A DNA stretch of 17,680 nt from JADFOB01 sp964651325 (GCA_964651325.1 CAZYXP010000061.1:1-17680), one strand, 5' to 3'. Counted from the first letter of the stretch, positions 6,173 through 14,818 are shown. A program made the numbers and translations. The notes: generated by a model not told the origin, from the sequence alone.

Positions 6173-8035
6173 ATGAGTGCAAACAAGGAAACACGCTGGC
6201 CATGGGGCGCGATCTTGGCCATTGTCGGCACGATCGGGATCTTGGGCATCGTGAGCATGGCGCAATCCTCTTCCACGAATCAGTCGGAGCTTGACGCGCC
6301 GGTTTTCGCCGTGCGGCGCGGCCCCTTGACGATCAGCGTCGTCGAGTCTGGCACGATCCAAGCCAGGGAGCAAAAAATCATCAAGAACGAGGTCGAAGGC
6401 CAATCGACGATCATCTACCTCATTCCCGAAGGGAATCTGGTGGAAAAGGGCGAACTCCTTGTTGAGCTGGAGGGGAGTCGATTGCAGGATGATCTCGTTG
6501 AACAGCAGATTCGGGTTCAAAACGCCGAGGCCGCGTTCATTCGAGCGCGCGAGAATCTTGAAGTCGCCAAGAATCAGGCCACGAGCGATATTTCACGGGC
6601 GGACCTGGACTTCACATTCGCGCAGCAAGATCGGCAGCAATACCGTGACGGCGAATACCCCAAGGAACTCAAGGAGGCCGACTCACGCATCACCTTGGCC
6701 CATGAAGAGCTCGAGCGCGCTAAAGAGAAATCGAAATGGTCGCAGCGCCTCTTCGAGGAGAAATACATCTCTCAAACCGAGTTGGATGCGGATCGGCTCA
6801 CATTCAACCGGGCCGACCTGGATCACAAATTGGCGGTCGCTTCCAAGGAATTGCTTGAGGACTACACCAACAAGCGAGAGATGGCTCAGCTCAAAAGTGA
6901 CGTTGACCAGGCGCAGCTGGCGTTGGAGCGCGTCCGACTCAAGTCGAACGCCGACATCGTTCAAGCCGATGCCGATCTCAAAGCGAAAGAGGCTGAGTTC
7001 GGCCAACAGAAAGCCAAACTAGAGAAGGTGAATCGGCAAATCGCCAACACGAAGATTTATGCCCCCCGCGCCGGATTGGTGGTCTACGCGACTTCCGCCA
7101 AGGCAGGCTGGCATGGCAACGACGATCCGTTGGATGAGGGTCAATCAGTGCGCGAACGTCAGGAACTAATTTACTTGCCGACGGCGGATGAGATGAACGC
7201 TGAGATTCAGATTCACGAGTCGAATCTGGATAATATCCGTGTCGGCATGCCGGTGCGTGTCACGGTGGATGCCTTGAAGGGAAGGCAATTCACCGGGCGC
7301 GTCTCGCACGTGGCGCCGTTGCCCAATGCCTACCAGATGCGCCTGAACCCCGATTTGAAGGTGTACGTGACCCAGATTCAACTCGACGGCAAGCAGAGGG
7401 ATCTTCGAACGGGCATGAGCTGCCAAGCGGAGATCATCATCGACCGGCATGAAGACGCTGTCTACGCGCCGGTGCAAGCGATCGTTCGCGAAGGCAAGCA
7501 GCATGTGGCGTATGTGCGTTCTGGAAGTGCCATTGAGCGAACACCGATCGAGATCGGTTTGGACAACAACCGGATGGTCCACGTTCTAAGCGGTTTGGCG
7601 GCCGGGCAAAGCGTCCTGTTGACGCCTCCCCTCGCGATGGAGGTTGATTCTCTGGAAGAAGAACCCGCCGCTTCGACCAAGGAGACCGTGACCAAAAAGG
7701 CAGCGGCCGCACCGGCGGTCAAGACGAAGCCGTCGATGCCCGGCCCAAGCGCCGAGGGCGCTGCGTCCGAGGACCATTCAAGAAAGCACGATGGAGGGTC
7801 GGAAAAAGACCCTGGGCAGGCAGACCGACCCGCCAGACGCGGATTCGGTGAGATGTCGTCTGAGGAGCGTCAGCGCATGCGGAAGCGTTTTGAGAACATG
7901 ACGCCCGAACAGCGTGAAAAGATGCGCAAGCAATTCCAACAGCAGGGCGGCCGGCGGGGACGTGGCGAGGGCGGGGGACGGAATCGCTCGGAAGGCGGCC
8001 GGCGCGGCGGTTCGCGACGCGACGGCAATCCATAG
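6173..8035 (+). CDS. MacA/HlyD-type periplasmic adaptor with Arg/Gly-rich tail
   Basis: 620-aa membrane fusion protein that bridges the inner-membrane ABC permease and the TolC-like channel. Residues 10-30 are the single membrane anchor. A split lipoyl/barrel region follows (FAVRRGPLTISVVESGTIQA, and IIYLIPEGNLVEKGELLVEL around 80-99). A long coiled-coil hairpin spans about 103-285, closed by IANTKIYAPRAGLVVYATS. Barrel and membrane-proximal domains run to about residue 475 (RVGMPVRVTVDALKGRQFTG, DLRTGMSCQAEI, YAPVQAIVREG). The family usually stops near here. This protein adds about 140 residues: an Ala/Lys/Pro-rich linker, a charged helix with paired MSSEERQRMRKRF and MTPEQREKMRKQF (from residue 561), and a tail of R, G, E and S (591-620). 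The tail is intact and in frame. Confidence 0.9.
   Translation: MSANKETRWPWGAILAIVGTIGILGIVSMAQSSSTNQSELDAPVFAVRRGPLTISVVESGTIQAREQKIIKNEVEGQSTIIYLIPEGNLVEKGELLVELEGSRLQDDLVEQQIRVQNAEAAFIRARENLEVAKNQATSDISRADLDFTFAQQDRQQYRDGEYPKELKEADSRITLAHEELERAKEKSKWSQRLFEEKYISQTELDADRLTFNRADLDHKLAVASKELLEDYTNKREMAQLKSDVDQAQLALERVRLKSNADIVQADADLKAKEAEFGQQKAKLEKVNRQIANTKIYAPRAGLVVYATSAKAGWHGNDDPLDEGQSVRERQELIYLPTADEMNAEIQIHESNLDNIRVGMPVRVTVDALKGRQFTGRVSHVAPLPNAYQMRLNPDLKVYVTQIQLDGKQRDLRTGMSCQAEIIIDRHEDAVYAPVQAIVREGKQHVAYVRSGSAIERTPIEIGLDNNRMVHVLSGLAAGQSVLLTPPLAMEVDSLEEEPAASTKETVTKKAAAAPAVKTKPSMPGPSAEGAASEDHSRKHDGGSEKDPGQADRPARRGFGEMSSEERQRMRKRFENMTPEQREKMRKQFQQQGGRRGRGEGGGRNRSEGGRRGGSRRDGNP
7853..8032 (+). 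repeat. Two-fold EERxxMRxRF helix repeat and RGG-like tail of the adaptor
   Basis: Codes for MSSEERQRMRKRF and the near copy MTPEQREKMRKQF spaced 15 residues apart. A run built from R, G, E, N and S follows, with GGRRGRG, GGGR and GGRRGG motifs. Confidence 0.7.
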
Positions 8036-8047
8036 CGATTCGAGGGT

Positions 8048-8776
8048 ATGAAGAGTTCGACCAAGGCAAGTTCAACAAGCTCAACGGAGCACGCGGTAGC
8101 CACGTTTGACTCGGTCACGAAGATCTATCAGATGGGCGAGACCGAAGTGCGCGCGTTGGCGGGCGTGTCGTACACCTTCGAGGCAGGTGGGTTCTACGCG
8201 GTCATGGGCCCCAGCGGGTCGGGGAAAAGCACCATGCTGAACTTGCTTGGGTGTTTGGATCGTCCGACCACAGGGCATTTCATCCTTGAAGGTCAGGACG
8301 TTTCATCGCTTGACGATGATGCCTTGAGCGAGTTTCGTCTTCGCCACCTTGGGTTCATTTTTCAGAGCTTCAATCTGATTCAACAATTGACGGTACGCGA
8401 GAACATCGAACTGCCGCTCTATTATCTCGACTTGGAGGGCGAAGAGAGTATTCGGAGGGCCGAACGCCTTGCCGACCGGGTAGGCCTGACCGATCGGCTC
8501 GATCACCGGCCGGCGGAGCTATCGGGTGGACAGCAGCAGCGCGTGGCATTCGCCCGGGCGCTCGCCAACGATCCCTCGGTCCTCCTGGCCGACGAACCGA
8601 CCGGCAACCTGGATTCGGCAACGGGCAAGCAGATCATGGAGCTGCTGGTGGAGCTGAATCAGCAGGGTAAGACCATCATCATGGTCACGCACGAGGCGGA
8701 TGTCGCGCAGTACGCATCCTATCGGCTCCACATGCTCGATGGGTTGGTTGACCGCGTCGAGGGGAATGGGCGATGA
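8048..8776 (+). CDS. ABC transporter ATPase, MacB/LolD type
   Basis: 242-aa cytoplasmic nucleotide-binding subunit that drives the exporter by ATP hydrolysis. All family motifs are intact: Walker A GPSGSGKST (residues 54-62), Q-loop Gln in FIFQSFNL (about 106), signature LSGGQQQR (158-165), Walker B VLLADEP (178-184), D-loop TGNLDS and the H-loop His in MVTHE (215). The insert LGFIFQSFNLIQQLTVRENI and the ending of helical domain are typical of the LolD/MacB group. A Ser/Thr-rich stretch (MKSSTKASSTSSTEH) precedes the fold. The gene starts 12 nt after the adaptor stop and overlaps the permease start by 4 nt (ATGA at 8773), as expected for subunits made in equal amounts. Confidence 0.95.
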   Translation: MKSSTKASSTSSTEHAVATFDSVTKIYQMGETEVRALAGVSYTFEAGGFYAVMGPSGSGKSTMLNLLGCLDRPTTGHFILEGQDVSSLDDDALSEFRLRHLGFIFQSFNLIQQLTVRENIELPLYYLDLEGEESIRRAERLADRVGLTDRLDHRPAELSGGQQQRVAFARALANDPSVLLADEPTGNLDSATGKQIMELLVELNQQGKTIIMVTHEADVAQYASYRLHMLDGLVDRVEGNGR

Positions 8777-10038
8777 ACCGACGCAAGTTGTGGCGCGACG
8801 TACGCCTCGGGATCAAGACGCTCTTTCTCCACAAGCTGCGGTCCCTGTTGACGATGTTGGGCGTCGTGTTTGGGGTGGCCAGCGTGATTGCCATGCTCGC
8901 CGTCGGCGAGGGGGCCAGCAAGGAGGCGCTCGAGCGCATCCGCAAACTCGGTAGCACCAACATCATCATATCATCGTTGAAACCGACCGAAGATGATTCA
9001 TCGGGGCGCCGTGTGCGCATGAGTGTGTACGGGCTCTTGTATGCCGACGAACAAAGAGCGAAGGAAACGTTCTCCAAGATCGAACACACCGTGCCGGTCA
9101 AGTTGATCCGCAAGGAATGTCGCCTCCACAAGCGGACGCTGGATCTTCGCATCGTAGGGACCACGCCCAAGTGGTTCGACCTGGTGGATCGACCGATGCT
9201 TGCGGGGAGAACGCTCACCGATCGTGACGCCAGAGCGCGCGCCGGGGTCGTTGTCCTGACGGAATATGGTGCGCGAAGATTGCTTGCCACGGAGGGCACC
9301 CTAGGGGAATCGCTTCGCATCGGGGGCAAATACTTCGAGGTGGTGGGAATCGTCCAGAGTGAAGGCGGGCAGGGTAGCTCGGTTCAAACGCCGGACCAGG
9401 AGGTGGATGCATACATACCGATCGAGGTGGCGCAGGAACGTTACGGGAACATCTACACGATGCGCGCGAGCGGTTCGTTTATTCGCGAATCGGTGGAACT
9501 GCATCAGCTCTTGGTCCAAGTGCCGACGACGCAGGATGTCGAGAGTGTAGCAGCCGGCCTGGAAGTTATGTTGAAGAATTTCCACCCCAAAGGCGACTAC
9601 CGCATCAGCGTTCCGCTTGCCTTGCTTCGCCAGGCCCAAGCCACCAAGCGCACGTTCAACATCGTGCTGGGCTCGATTGCCGGAATCAGCCTGCTGGTGG
9701 GGGGAATCGGGATCATGAACATCATGCTGGCCTCGGTGACCGAGCGCACGCGGGAAATCGGCATTCGCAGAGCCATCGGCGCGAAGCGGCGCCAGATCAT
9801 TGGCCAGTTCTTGATTGAGACCGTAGTCCTTTCCACCGCGGGCGGGTTGGTCGGGGTTTCTATCGGGCTGTCCATCCCCTGGTTGATTACGAGGCTGGCC
9901 GGTATGCCCACGGTTGTGACGGTTTGGAGCCTGGTACTCTCTGTCGGAATCAGTATGACGATCGGAATCGTGTTCGGGCTCTACCCGGCCAACCATGCGG
10001 CGGGTCTTGATCCTATTGAAGCGCTACGCCACGAATAG
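8773..10038 (+). CDS. MacB-type ABC permease (FtsX-like)
   Basis: 421-aa inner-membrane permease of the tripartite exporter. A first membrane helix at about residues 22-46 (LRSLLTMLGVVFGVASVIAM) is followed by a large periplasmic MacB_PCD domain. Three C-terminal helices at about 297-322, 345-370 and 383-406 form the FtsX domain. The strongly conserved stretches GGIGIMNIMLASVTERTREI and GIRRAIGAKRRQI are present, and the protein ends in the classic GLYPANHAAGLDPIEALRHE. Unlike E. coli MacB the ATPase is a separate protein, as in many tripartite systems outside Proteobacteria. Substrate cannot be told from sequence; this group exports lipopeptides, toxins, macrolides or peptides. The next gene is convergent, so this ends the operon. 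Confidence 0.95.
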   Translation: MNRRKLWRDVRLGIKTLFLHKLRSLLTMLGVVFGVASVIAMLAVGEGASKEALERIRKLGSTNIIISSLKPTEDDSSGRRVRMSVYGLLYADEQRAKETFSKIEHTVPVKLIRKECRLHKRTLDLRIVGTTPKWFDLVDRPMLAGRTLTDRDARARAGVVVLTEYGARRLLATEGTLGESLRIGGKYFEVVGIVQSEGGQGSSVQTPDQEVDAYIPIEVAQERYGNIYTMRASGSFIRESVELHQLLVQVPTTQDVESVAAGLEVMLKNFHPKGDYRISVPLALLRQAQATKRTFNIVLGSIAGISLLVGGIGIMNIMLASVTERTREIGIRRAIGAKRRQIIGQFLIETVVLSTAGGLVGVSIGLSIPWLITRLAGMPTVVTVWSLVLSVGISMTIGIVFGLYPANHAAGLDPIEALRHE

Positions 10039-10159
10039 CGTCGCGGCGAAGACCGAGGTCCTCTTCATCGTGTGCTTTTTCGTGCCGTGCCCGCTTGTTA
10101 TTCCGTACACCTGGCAAGCCAAGCATGTGGAGTTTGGCCGATTCCTGTTCCTCCGGCCG

Positions 10160-13100
10160 CTATGGCTTGTCCACGGGAAACGGCTCGTGCTGTGGCCAGG
10201 GCCGTGGATCGTTGGCGATCTTCTTTTGGATCACTTCGATGGCTTTCATGAGCTGAGCGTCGTGGCCGCGGGCCATTTCCGCGGGATGCCAGTCCACCTC
10301 GATATCCGGCGTGATGCCTTCATTTTCGACGATCCACTTGCCCGTCGTGTCGTAGATGCGGTAGTCCGGCGCGGTGATCCCGCCCCCATCGATCAGGGAA
10401 AGAAACATCGAGACGCCGACCAGCCCGCCCCAGCTTCGTGTGCCAATGACGGGGCCCATCTTTCGCATCTGAAATTCCATGGGGAGCATGTCGCCACCAC
10501 TGCCGGCCTGGCGGTTGGTGAGGCACGCCATGTGCGCGCGGGTCACGACGGCGGGCGTGGTTTGATCGTGAGAATAGCGGCGGGTCCATAGCGCCAGCAG
10601 CTTCTTATCTAGCCGTTGCAGGAAAATATCGGGATCGAGTCCGCCGCCGTTGAACCGGCCGTCGATGATGATGCCCTTCTTGCGGGTGAGGGCGTAGAAG
10701 TACTTGGGGAATTCGCGCGTGGAGGCGGTGTAGGTGTCCGGCAGATGGATGTAGCCGATCTGTCCGTTGGATTCTCGCTCTACGACGAGGCGGTTGTGCT
10801 CCACCCAATCAAGATACCGCAGCCGACCCTCACCGCCGCTGGGCACGATGGTGTAGTCGCGCGCGCCGTCAATCGAGGCTGTGGCGCTAACGAGCACCGT
10901 GACCTGAGTGCCGGAAAGCCCTTGGAAATAGCTGTAGAGGTTTCGATCGGTGGTCACGTTTTGCCCGTTGACTTGCAACAGGTAGTCGCCCGGTTTGATC
11001 GCCACACCCTGCTTGCCGAGCGGCGGCTTGATTCCGCGCGTCCAGCCGTTGACGCTGTAAATCTTCTTGAATCGGTAACGTCCGTTGGCGGCATCGATTT
11101 CAAAATCCGCGCCAAGCATGCCTACGTTCACGCGGTCGGCGGTGCGCTGCGTGTCGCCGCCGAAGACGTAGGTGTGAGACGTGTTGAGCTCGCCGATCAG
11201 TTCCCCGATGAGGTAGCCGACATCCTGGCGGCACGACGCGTAGGGTAGCAGTTTCCCGTACTTGCCGTGCATCGCGGCCCAATCGAGCCCGTGCATGTTC
11301 GGTTCGTAGTAGAAGTCTCGTTCCATGCGCCAGGCTTCGTTGAATATTTGGCGCCATTCGAGCCGGGGATCGATACGAATTTTTAGTCCTTTGAGGTTCA
11401 GCACGTCCCCGGCCGATTCGGTTGCGCTCGCGCCGACGATGCCGATCGTTTTTCCTTTGCGATACACGATGTTCTTGCCATCAGCGGCCAACTTGTAGGC
11501 GCTGATCCCCTTGACGACCACGGCCTCCTCGCGATCCTCGAAGGAATAGCGCATCAGATCGCGCGATCCGACGCCGCGATACTCAAATCGATTGAAGTCG
11601 CCATCCTCCTTGTTCAGGTAGAATACGGCGCCGTCACCTGCCGAGAGGTTGCGAAAATTGCCGCGCGAGAGGGGAATGGCCTCCACGCGCTGGGCGATGC
11701 CGTCGAAATCGATGACGACGGGCTTCACTCCATCGTCGCCTCCATTGTCGCTAGTTCCGTCGCCGGACTCTTTATCTTCATGGCCGTCTACTGCTGCGTC
11801 GTCGCCATCGGAATCATCTTCCGTGGCCTCTTCATCGGTTCGAAATGGCAAGATCGACGGGCCGTCTTCTTGAAGCGTGATGGCGTAAATGCCCGCGACA
11901 TCCTTGTAGACCATCTCCCATTCGAAGTCGCAAAACGTCGGATCGAAGCGGCGGTTGGACACGAAGAAGAGGTGCGCTCCGTCTCGGGAGAACACCGGAT
12001 GGAAATCGTTGAACAGCCCGTCGCTCACTTGGTGCGTACGCGCCTCCTCCAGCGAGTAGACGAACACTTGGAACACCAGGTCGGCGTTCATTTTGGAGTA
12101 GGTGATGTATCGACTGTCCGGAGACCAGGAGAAATCATAGATTGGTTTGATGTCAAGGGAGACATCGACGTTTTCATACGCCGCGCGATCGACTTGCGTG
12201 ATTTCCTTCGTCTCCACGTCCAGGTAGTAGCAGCGAAGCGTTTGATCCGCGAACGCGATCTTCTTGCTGTCCGGGGACCAGCGAAGCGTGTGGCGGTATC
12301 CGTCCGGGTGCTGCGTCAGTTTCACGGAATCCGTTTTGCCAAGCGAATCCACGATGTAGACCTCGTATTCACCGCTCTTATCGGACAGGAAGGCGATCGT
12401 CTTGCCGTCGGGGGACCAGGCCGCGTCTTTGTCTCGGGCGCCGCAGTCATCTGAGACGTTGCGTGTGGCGCCGTTTTCTCGTGGAACGGAGAACACCTCG
12501 CCGCGCGCCACGATCAGCGCCCGCTTGCCGCTCGGGGAGATGTCGATTCCGGTGATGCGGTTGGTCACGTCTTCCATGCGCGGGCGAGCCTCGGGGGCGT
12601 CAGCGCGAATTTCGACGGGAACCTGTCGTGTCGTGCCGGCGACCGTATCCAGGACCCAGAGCGAGCCACCCAATTCGTAGACGATTTGCGATCCGCCTGC
12701 GCTGGGCCTGCGCACGTCGTACTCGGTGTGGTCGGTCAATTGCTGAACGCTTTTTGTCTGGGGATCGACGCTGAAGATGTTGAGCACGCGATTGCGGTCA
12801 GACGTGAAGTAGATCTTGTCGCCGATCCACATGGGGATCCTGTCGGTGCCCTCGTGGTCGGTCAGGTTGGTCAGCTCCTTGGCATCGAAGTCCCACAGGT
12901 AGACATCTTGAGCCCGGCCGCCGCGATAGCGCTTCCACGTTCGGCTTTCGCGCGACGTCTTGTTGTACGCCATCAGCTTGGCGTCGGGCGAGTAACTTCC
13001 CGTGGCGGCCTCGTTGAGAATCAGCTCCTCGACGCCGGTGCCGTCGGGCGAAATCAGGAACAAGCGGTTAAAGCGACTTCCGCTGTGGCGGCCGGATCGA

Positions 13101-13531
13101 AAGAGGATTTTGCCGCTTGTGGGGTGCCAGCCGATCACCTCGTCGTAGCCGGGATGGTACGTGACGCGGCGAATATCTCCTCCGTAGGCGTCCATCACAT
13201 AGACGTCGCCGTTTCCGTCGTACTGAGCGGTGAACGCGATCATCGAGCCGTCGGGAGAGAATTTCGGGAACCGTTCGGAACCGTCGTGGATGGTGAGTCG
13301 CGTGGCGACACCGCCGGCCGACGACACCGACCAGATGTCCTCACCGTACACAAAGGCGATCCGATCTGCGTGGATGTCTGGGAATCGCATGAGCGGCCGC
13401 GCGTTGGCGCCGGAAGCGGCCACCCCAACGGTGGGGGGCGCCGCCCGAACGATAGACTGATTCGGCTGTGCGCATGAGCAAGCCGCCACAGCAGCTACAA
13501 CGATGAGATTCATCCAACCCGGTTTAAGCAT
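10160..13531 (-). CDS. Tricorn-family protease, exported, probably lipoprotein
   Basis: 1123-aa serine protease of the Tricorn (S41B) family. Start ATG 13531 has AGGAG 9 nt upstream. Residues 8-20 (NLIVVAAVAACSC) form a short hydrophobic signal with a VAAC lipobox, so it is likely periplasmic, unlike the cytosolic archaeal Tricorn. The order is: beta-propeller repeats (about 45-560, with many SPDG, SPDSK and WSPD blades), a very acidic linker (566-601), a second propeller remnant (605-700), the C1 core domain (about 715-800), a PDZ domain (about 805-895) and the C-terminal S41 catalytic domain (about 920-1100). Candidate catalytic residues are Ser785-His786 in LNTSHTY, Ser1011 in QAGSGGDM and Glu1071 in ENEGITPD. 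It probably degrades peptides in the envelope. Monocistronic as far as visible; it faces the pump operon tail to tail. Confidence 0.93.
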   Translation of the reverse strand: MLKPGWMNLIVVAAVAACSCAQPNQSIVRAAPPTVGVAASGANARPLMRFPDIHADRIAFVYGEDIWSVSSAGGVATRLTIHDGSERFPKFSPDGSMIAFTAQYDGNGDVYVMDAYGGDIRRVTYHPGYDEVIGWHPTSGKILFRSGRHSGSRFNRLFLISPDGTGVEELILNEAATGSYSPDAKLMAYNKTSRESRTWKRYRGGRAQDVYLWDFDAKELTNLTDHEGTDRIPMWIGDKIYFTSDRNRVLNIFSVDPQTKSVQQLTDHTEYDVRRPSAGGSQIVYELGGSLWVLDTVAGTTRQVPVEIRADAPEARPRMEDVTNRITGIDISPSGKRALIVARGEVFSVPRENGATRNVSDDCGARDKDAAWSPDGKTIAFLSDKSGEYEVYIVDSLGKTDSVKLTQHPDGYRHTLRWSPDSKKIAFADQTLRCYYLDVETKEITQVDRAAYENVDVSLDIKPIYDFSWSPDSRYITYSKMNADLVFQVFVYSLEEARTHQVSDGLFNDFHPVFSRDGAHLFFVSNRRFDPTFCDFEWEMVYKDVAGIYAITLQEDGPSILPFRTDEEATEDDSDGDDAAVDGHEDKESGDGTSDNGGDDGVKPVVIDFDGIAQRVEAIPLSRGNFRNLSAGDGAVFYLNKEDGDFNRFEYRGVGSRDLMRYSFEDREEAVVVKGISAYKLAADGKNIVYRKGKTIGIVGASATESAGDVLNLKGLKIRIDPRLEWRQIFNEAWRMERDFYYEPNMHGLDWAAMHGKYGKLLPYASCRQDVGYLIGELIGELNTSHTYVFGGDTQRTADRVNVGMLGADFEIDAANGRYRFKKIYSVNGWTRGIKPPLGKQGVAIKPGDYLLQVNGQNVTTDRNLYSYFQGLSGTQVTVLVSATASIDGARDYTIVPSGGEGRLRYLDWVEHNRLVVERESNGQIGYIHLPDTYTASTREFPKYFYALTRKKGIIIDGRFNGGGLDPDIFLQRLDKKLLALWTRRYSHDQTTPAVVTRAHMACLTNRQAGSGGDMLPMEFQMRKMGPVIGTRSWGGLVGVSMFLSLIDGGGITAPDYRIYDTTGKWIVENEGITPDIEVDWHPAEMARGHDAQLMKAIEVIQKKIANDPRPWPQHEPFPVDKP
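11729..11836 (-). other. Acidic linker inside the Tricorn homolog
   Basis: Codes for residues 566-601, almost entirely D, E, G, S and N (for example EDDSDGDDAAVDGHEDKE), between the two propeller regions. It is in frame and interrupts no recognisable blade. Confidence 0.75.
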
Positions 13532-13540
13532 CTACAATCG

Positions 13541-13545
13541 CTCCT
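13541..13545 (-). promoter_or_regulatory. Ribosome binding site of the Tricorn homolog
   Basis: AGGAG on the minus strand, 9 nt before ATG 13531. It favours this start over the in-frame ATG six codons later. Confidence 0.75.
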
Positions 13546-13591
13546 ATCATTTTTCTAGTCGCGGCAGCGAAGAACTCAACTCCATGCCGCC

Positions 13592-13608
13592 AGAGCACGT
13601 CTTGCTCT
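13592..13608. repeat. Short hairpin in the Tricorn leader
   Basis: AGAGCA and TGCTCT pair across a 5-nt loop; two further pairs are possible with a one-base bulge. It lies about 60-75 nt upstream of the Tricorn start codon. Confidence 0.35.
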
Positions 13609-13853
13609 TGGGTCCAATGTAACGCCTAGGGTCACGGATTCAAGAGCCACGAGCGTCCCCGGCCGCGTGCGCCTCGACGGATCACGGCGGGCTCGTCGTG
13701 CGCTATCGGCGACAAAAATCGACAACTCGCCTGCCCTCGCTGGTTATGCCGGACGCGCTGCACGCCAAAGACGCGCGGCGCCATCGGCAGCAATGTCTTT
13801 GACCGAAAGTGTCAGGCTACAGAATGGCAAACATGGCCCAATCATGCCAGGAG

Positions 13854-13874
13854 GATTCCGCTTCAATCGGAATC
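13854..13874. repeat. Inverted repeat GATTCCG-7-CGGAATC
   Basis: Perfect 7-bp arms around CTTCAAT. It may be an operator-like or hairpin element in the divergent region. No copy was noticed elsewhere in the window. Confidence 0.4.
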
Positions 13875-14140
13875 AAGTCTGTCGTCGGAGCGGCCGCTGG
13901 AATCGGATTGGGTTTCACCCAAGATACGCACGGTCCAATAAACACCCCCGTCAAGGCTTTCCGATGGCCGCGGATTCCTCTATAGATTCGTGTTGTGTCA
14001 CGGCCGACGCCTTGGCTGATTTTTGAGCCGACACGTGTAGTGAGGGCCGTTCATACGCCGATGAACAACGTAGTGGCGAGCCGGTAGGATCAAACGAGAG
14101 CATTTCAGCGGTCGATGCGCCAGAATTGTGCTTTCGTCGT

Positions 14141-14145
14141 GGAGG
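14141..14145 (+). promoter_or_regulatory. Ribosome binding site deciding the globin start
   Basis: GGAGG lies 8 nt before ATG 14154, whereas the upstream in-frame ATG at 14115 has none. Confidence 0.75.
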
Positions 14146-14153
14146 ACACGATC

Positions 14154-14708
14154 ATGACCCCGGCGACCCAAACAGATGCATATCCTCACGTGAGCGTCAG
14201 CTTCGGCAGATGCTGCAATTCGGCTGGTTTCTTCGATTCGTTCTACACGATCCTCAAAGGTAGCCATCCGGACATCCCGAAGATGTTCGCCAATACAGAC
14301 TTCACGAAACAGAACGAACTGCTGCGCGTTGGGTTGGAAGTCATGTTGATGTTCGATCACGGCGGCGAAGCGGCTAGGCAGGTCTTGGCTCAGATTCGTG
14401 AGTCACACTGTCGGCACAGGCTTGATGTGAAGCCTGAATTCTACGATTGCTGGGTTGATAGCCTCATGCATGCGTGCGCGAAGCACGATGCGGAGTTTTC
14501 GCCGGATCTCGAAGCCGAGTGGCGCGAAGTGCTGGCAAAAGGCATTGACTACATCAAGTCCGGATACAACGAGGGCATCGGAAAGGCCGAATGCCTGTCT
14601 TTCCTTCGCTGGATGGATCCCGATCTCGAGATGATTGCCAAGCAATGGTGCGGCTTGCCCGATTCAATCCGCGCTGAATGCGTTGCCATGGTCAAAACTG
14701 CGACGTAG
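14154..14708 (+). CDS. Single-domain globin with C-terminal extension
   Basis: 184-aa heme-binding protein. The globin core covers about residues 13-140. SFGRCCNSAGFFDSFYTIL is helix A-B, and MFANTDFTKQNELL holds the CD-corner Phe45 and a possible distal Gln53. ESHCRHRLDVKPEFYDCW holds the F-helix proximal His (His85 most likely, His88 the alternative), and EFSPDLEAEWREVLAKGIDY matches the G-H region. No reductase or signalling domain is attached. About 40 residues follow the fold (KAECLSFLRWMDPDLEMIAK onward) and end in WCGLPDSIRAECVAMVKTAT. A role in oxygen or nitric oxide binding is typical of such globins but not provable here. It is probably monocistronic, with a nested inverted repeat right after it. 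Confidence 0.82.
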   Translation: MTPATQTDAYPHVSVSFGRCCNSAGFFDSFYTILKGSHPDIPKMFANTDFTKQNELLRVGLEVMLMFDHGGEAARQVLAQIRESHCRHRLDVKPEFYDCWVDSLMHACAKHDAEFSPDLEAEWREVLAKGIDYIKSGYNEGIGKAECLSFLRWMDPDLEMIAKQWCGLPDSIRAECVAMVKTAT

Positions 14709-14744
14709 CGCAATCGTTGCGGTTCGCGATCGCATCAACCGACG

Positions 14745-14788
14745 TGGGCATCACACGCCAGCGAACGTGATCACACGTTAGGTGCCCA
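14745..14788 (+). repeat. Nested inverted repeats downstream of the globin
   Basis: Outer arms TGGGCA (14745-14750) and TGCCCA (14783-14788) enclose inner arms AACGTG (14764-14769) and CACGTT (14774-14779) around ATCA. They could fold as a branched or stacked stem at the end of the globin transcript. No T tract follows, so it is not a classical terminator; an operator for the following small ORF is the alternative. Confidence 0.45.
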
Positions 14789-14818
14789 TCGTAGCACGGA
14801 GGTGGAGAATCAGGCGTG

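Larger units (their letters stand above)
13532..14153. other. Divergent intergenic region between Tricorn homolog and globin
   Basis: 622 bases with no supported gene. The longer open frames have no ribosome binding site or family resemblance. It must hold the promoters of both flanking genes, but I see no confident -35/-10 pair. Two small hairpins are present (13592-13608 and 13854-13874). A 54-codon frame from ATG 13824 (MANMAQSCQEDSASIGIKSV...) has no ribosome binding site and is not called. Confidence 0.5.

Noticed and set aside
11780..12454. Plus-strand frame of 224 codons inside the Tricorn gene
   Set aside because: Antisense to a clearly coding region with motif-rich protein; no own ribosome binding site or family.
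13824..13988. 54-codon plus-strand frame with a Gly/Ala-rich segment
   Set aside because: No ribosome binding site, no family resemblance and it crosses a hairpin; kept only as part of the intergenic region.
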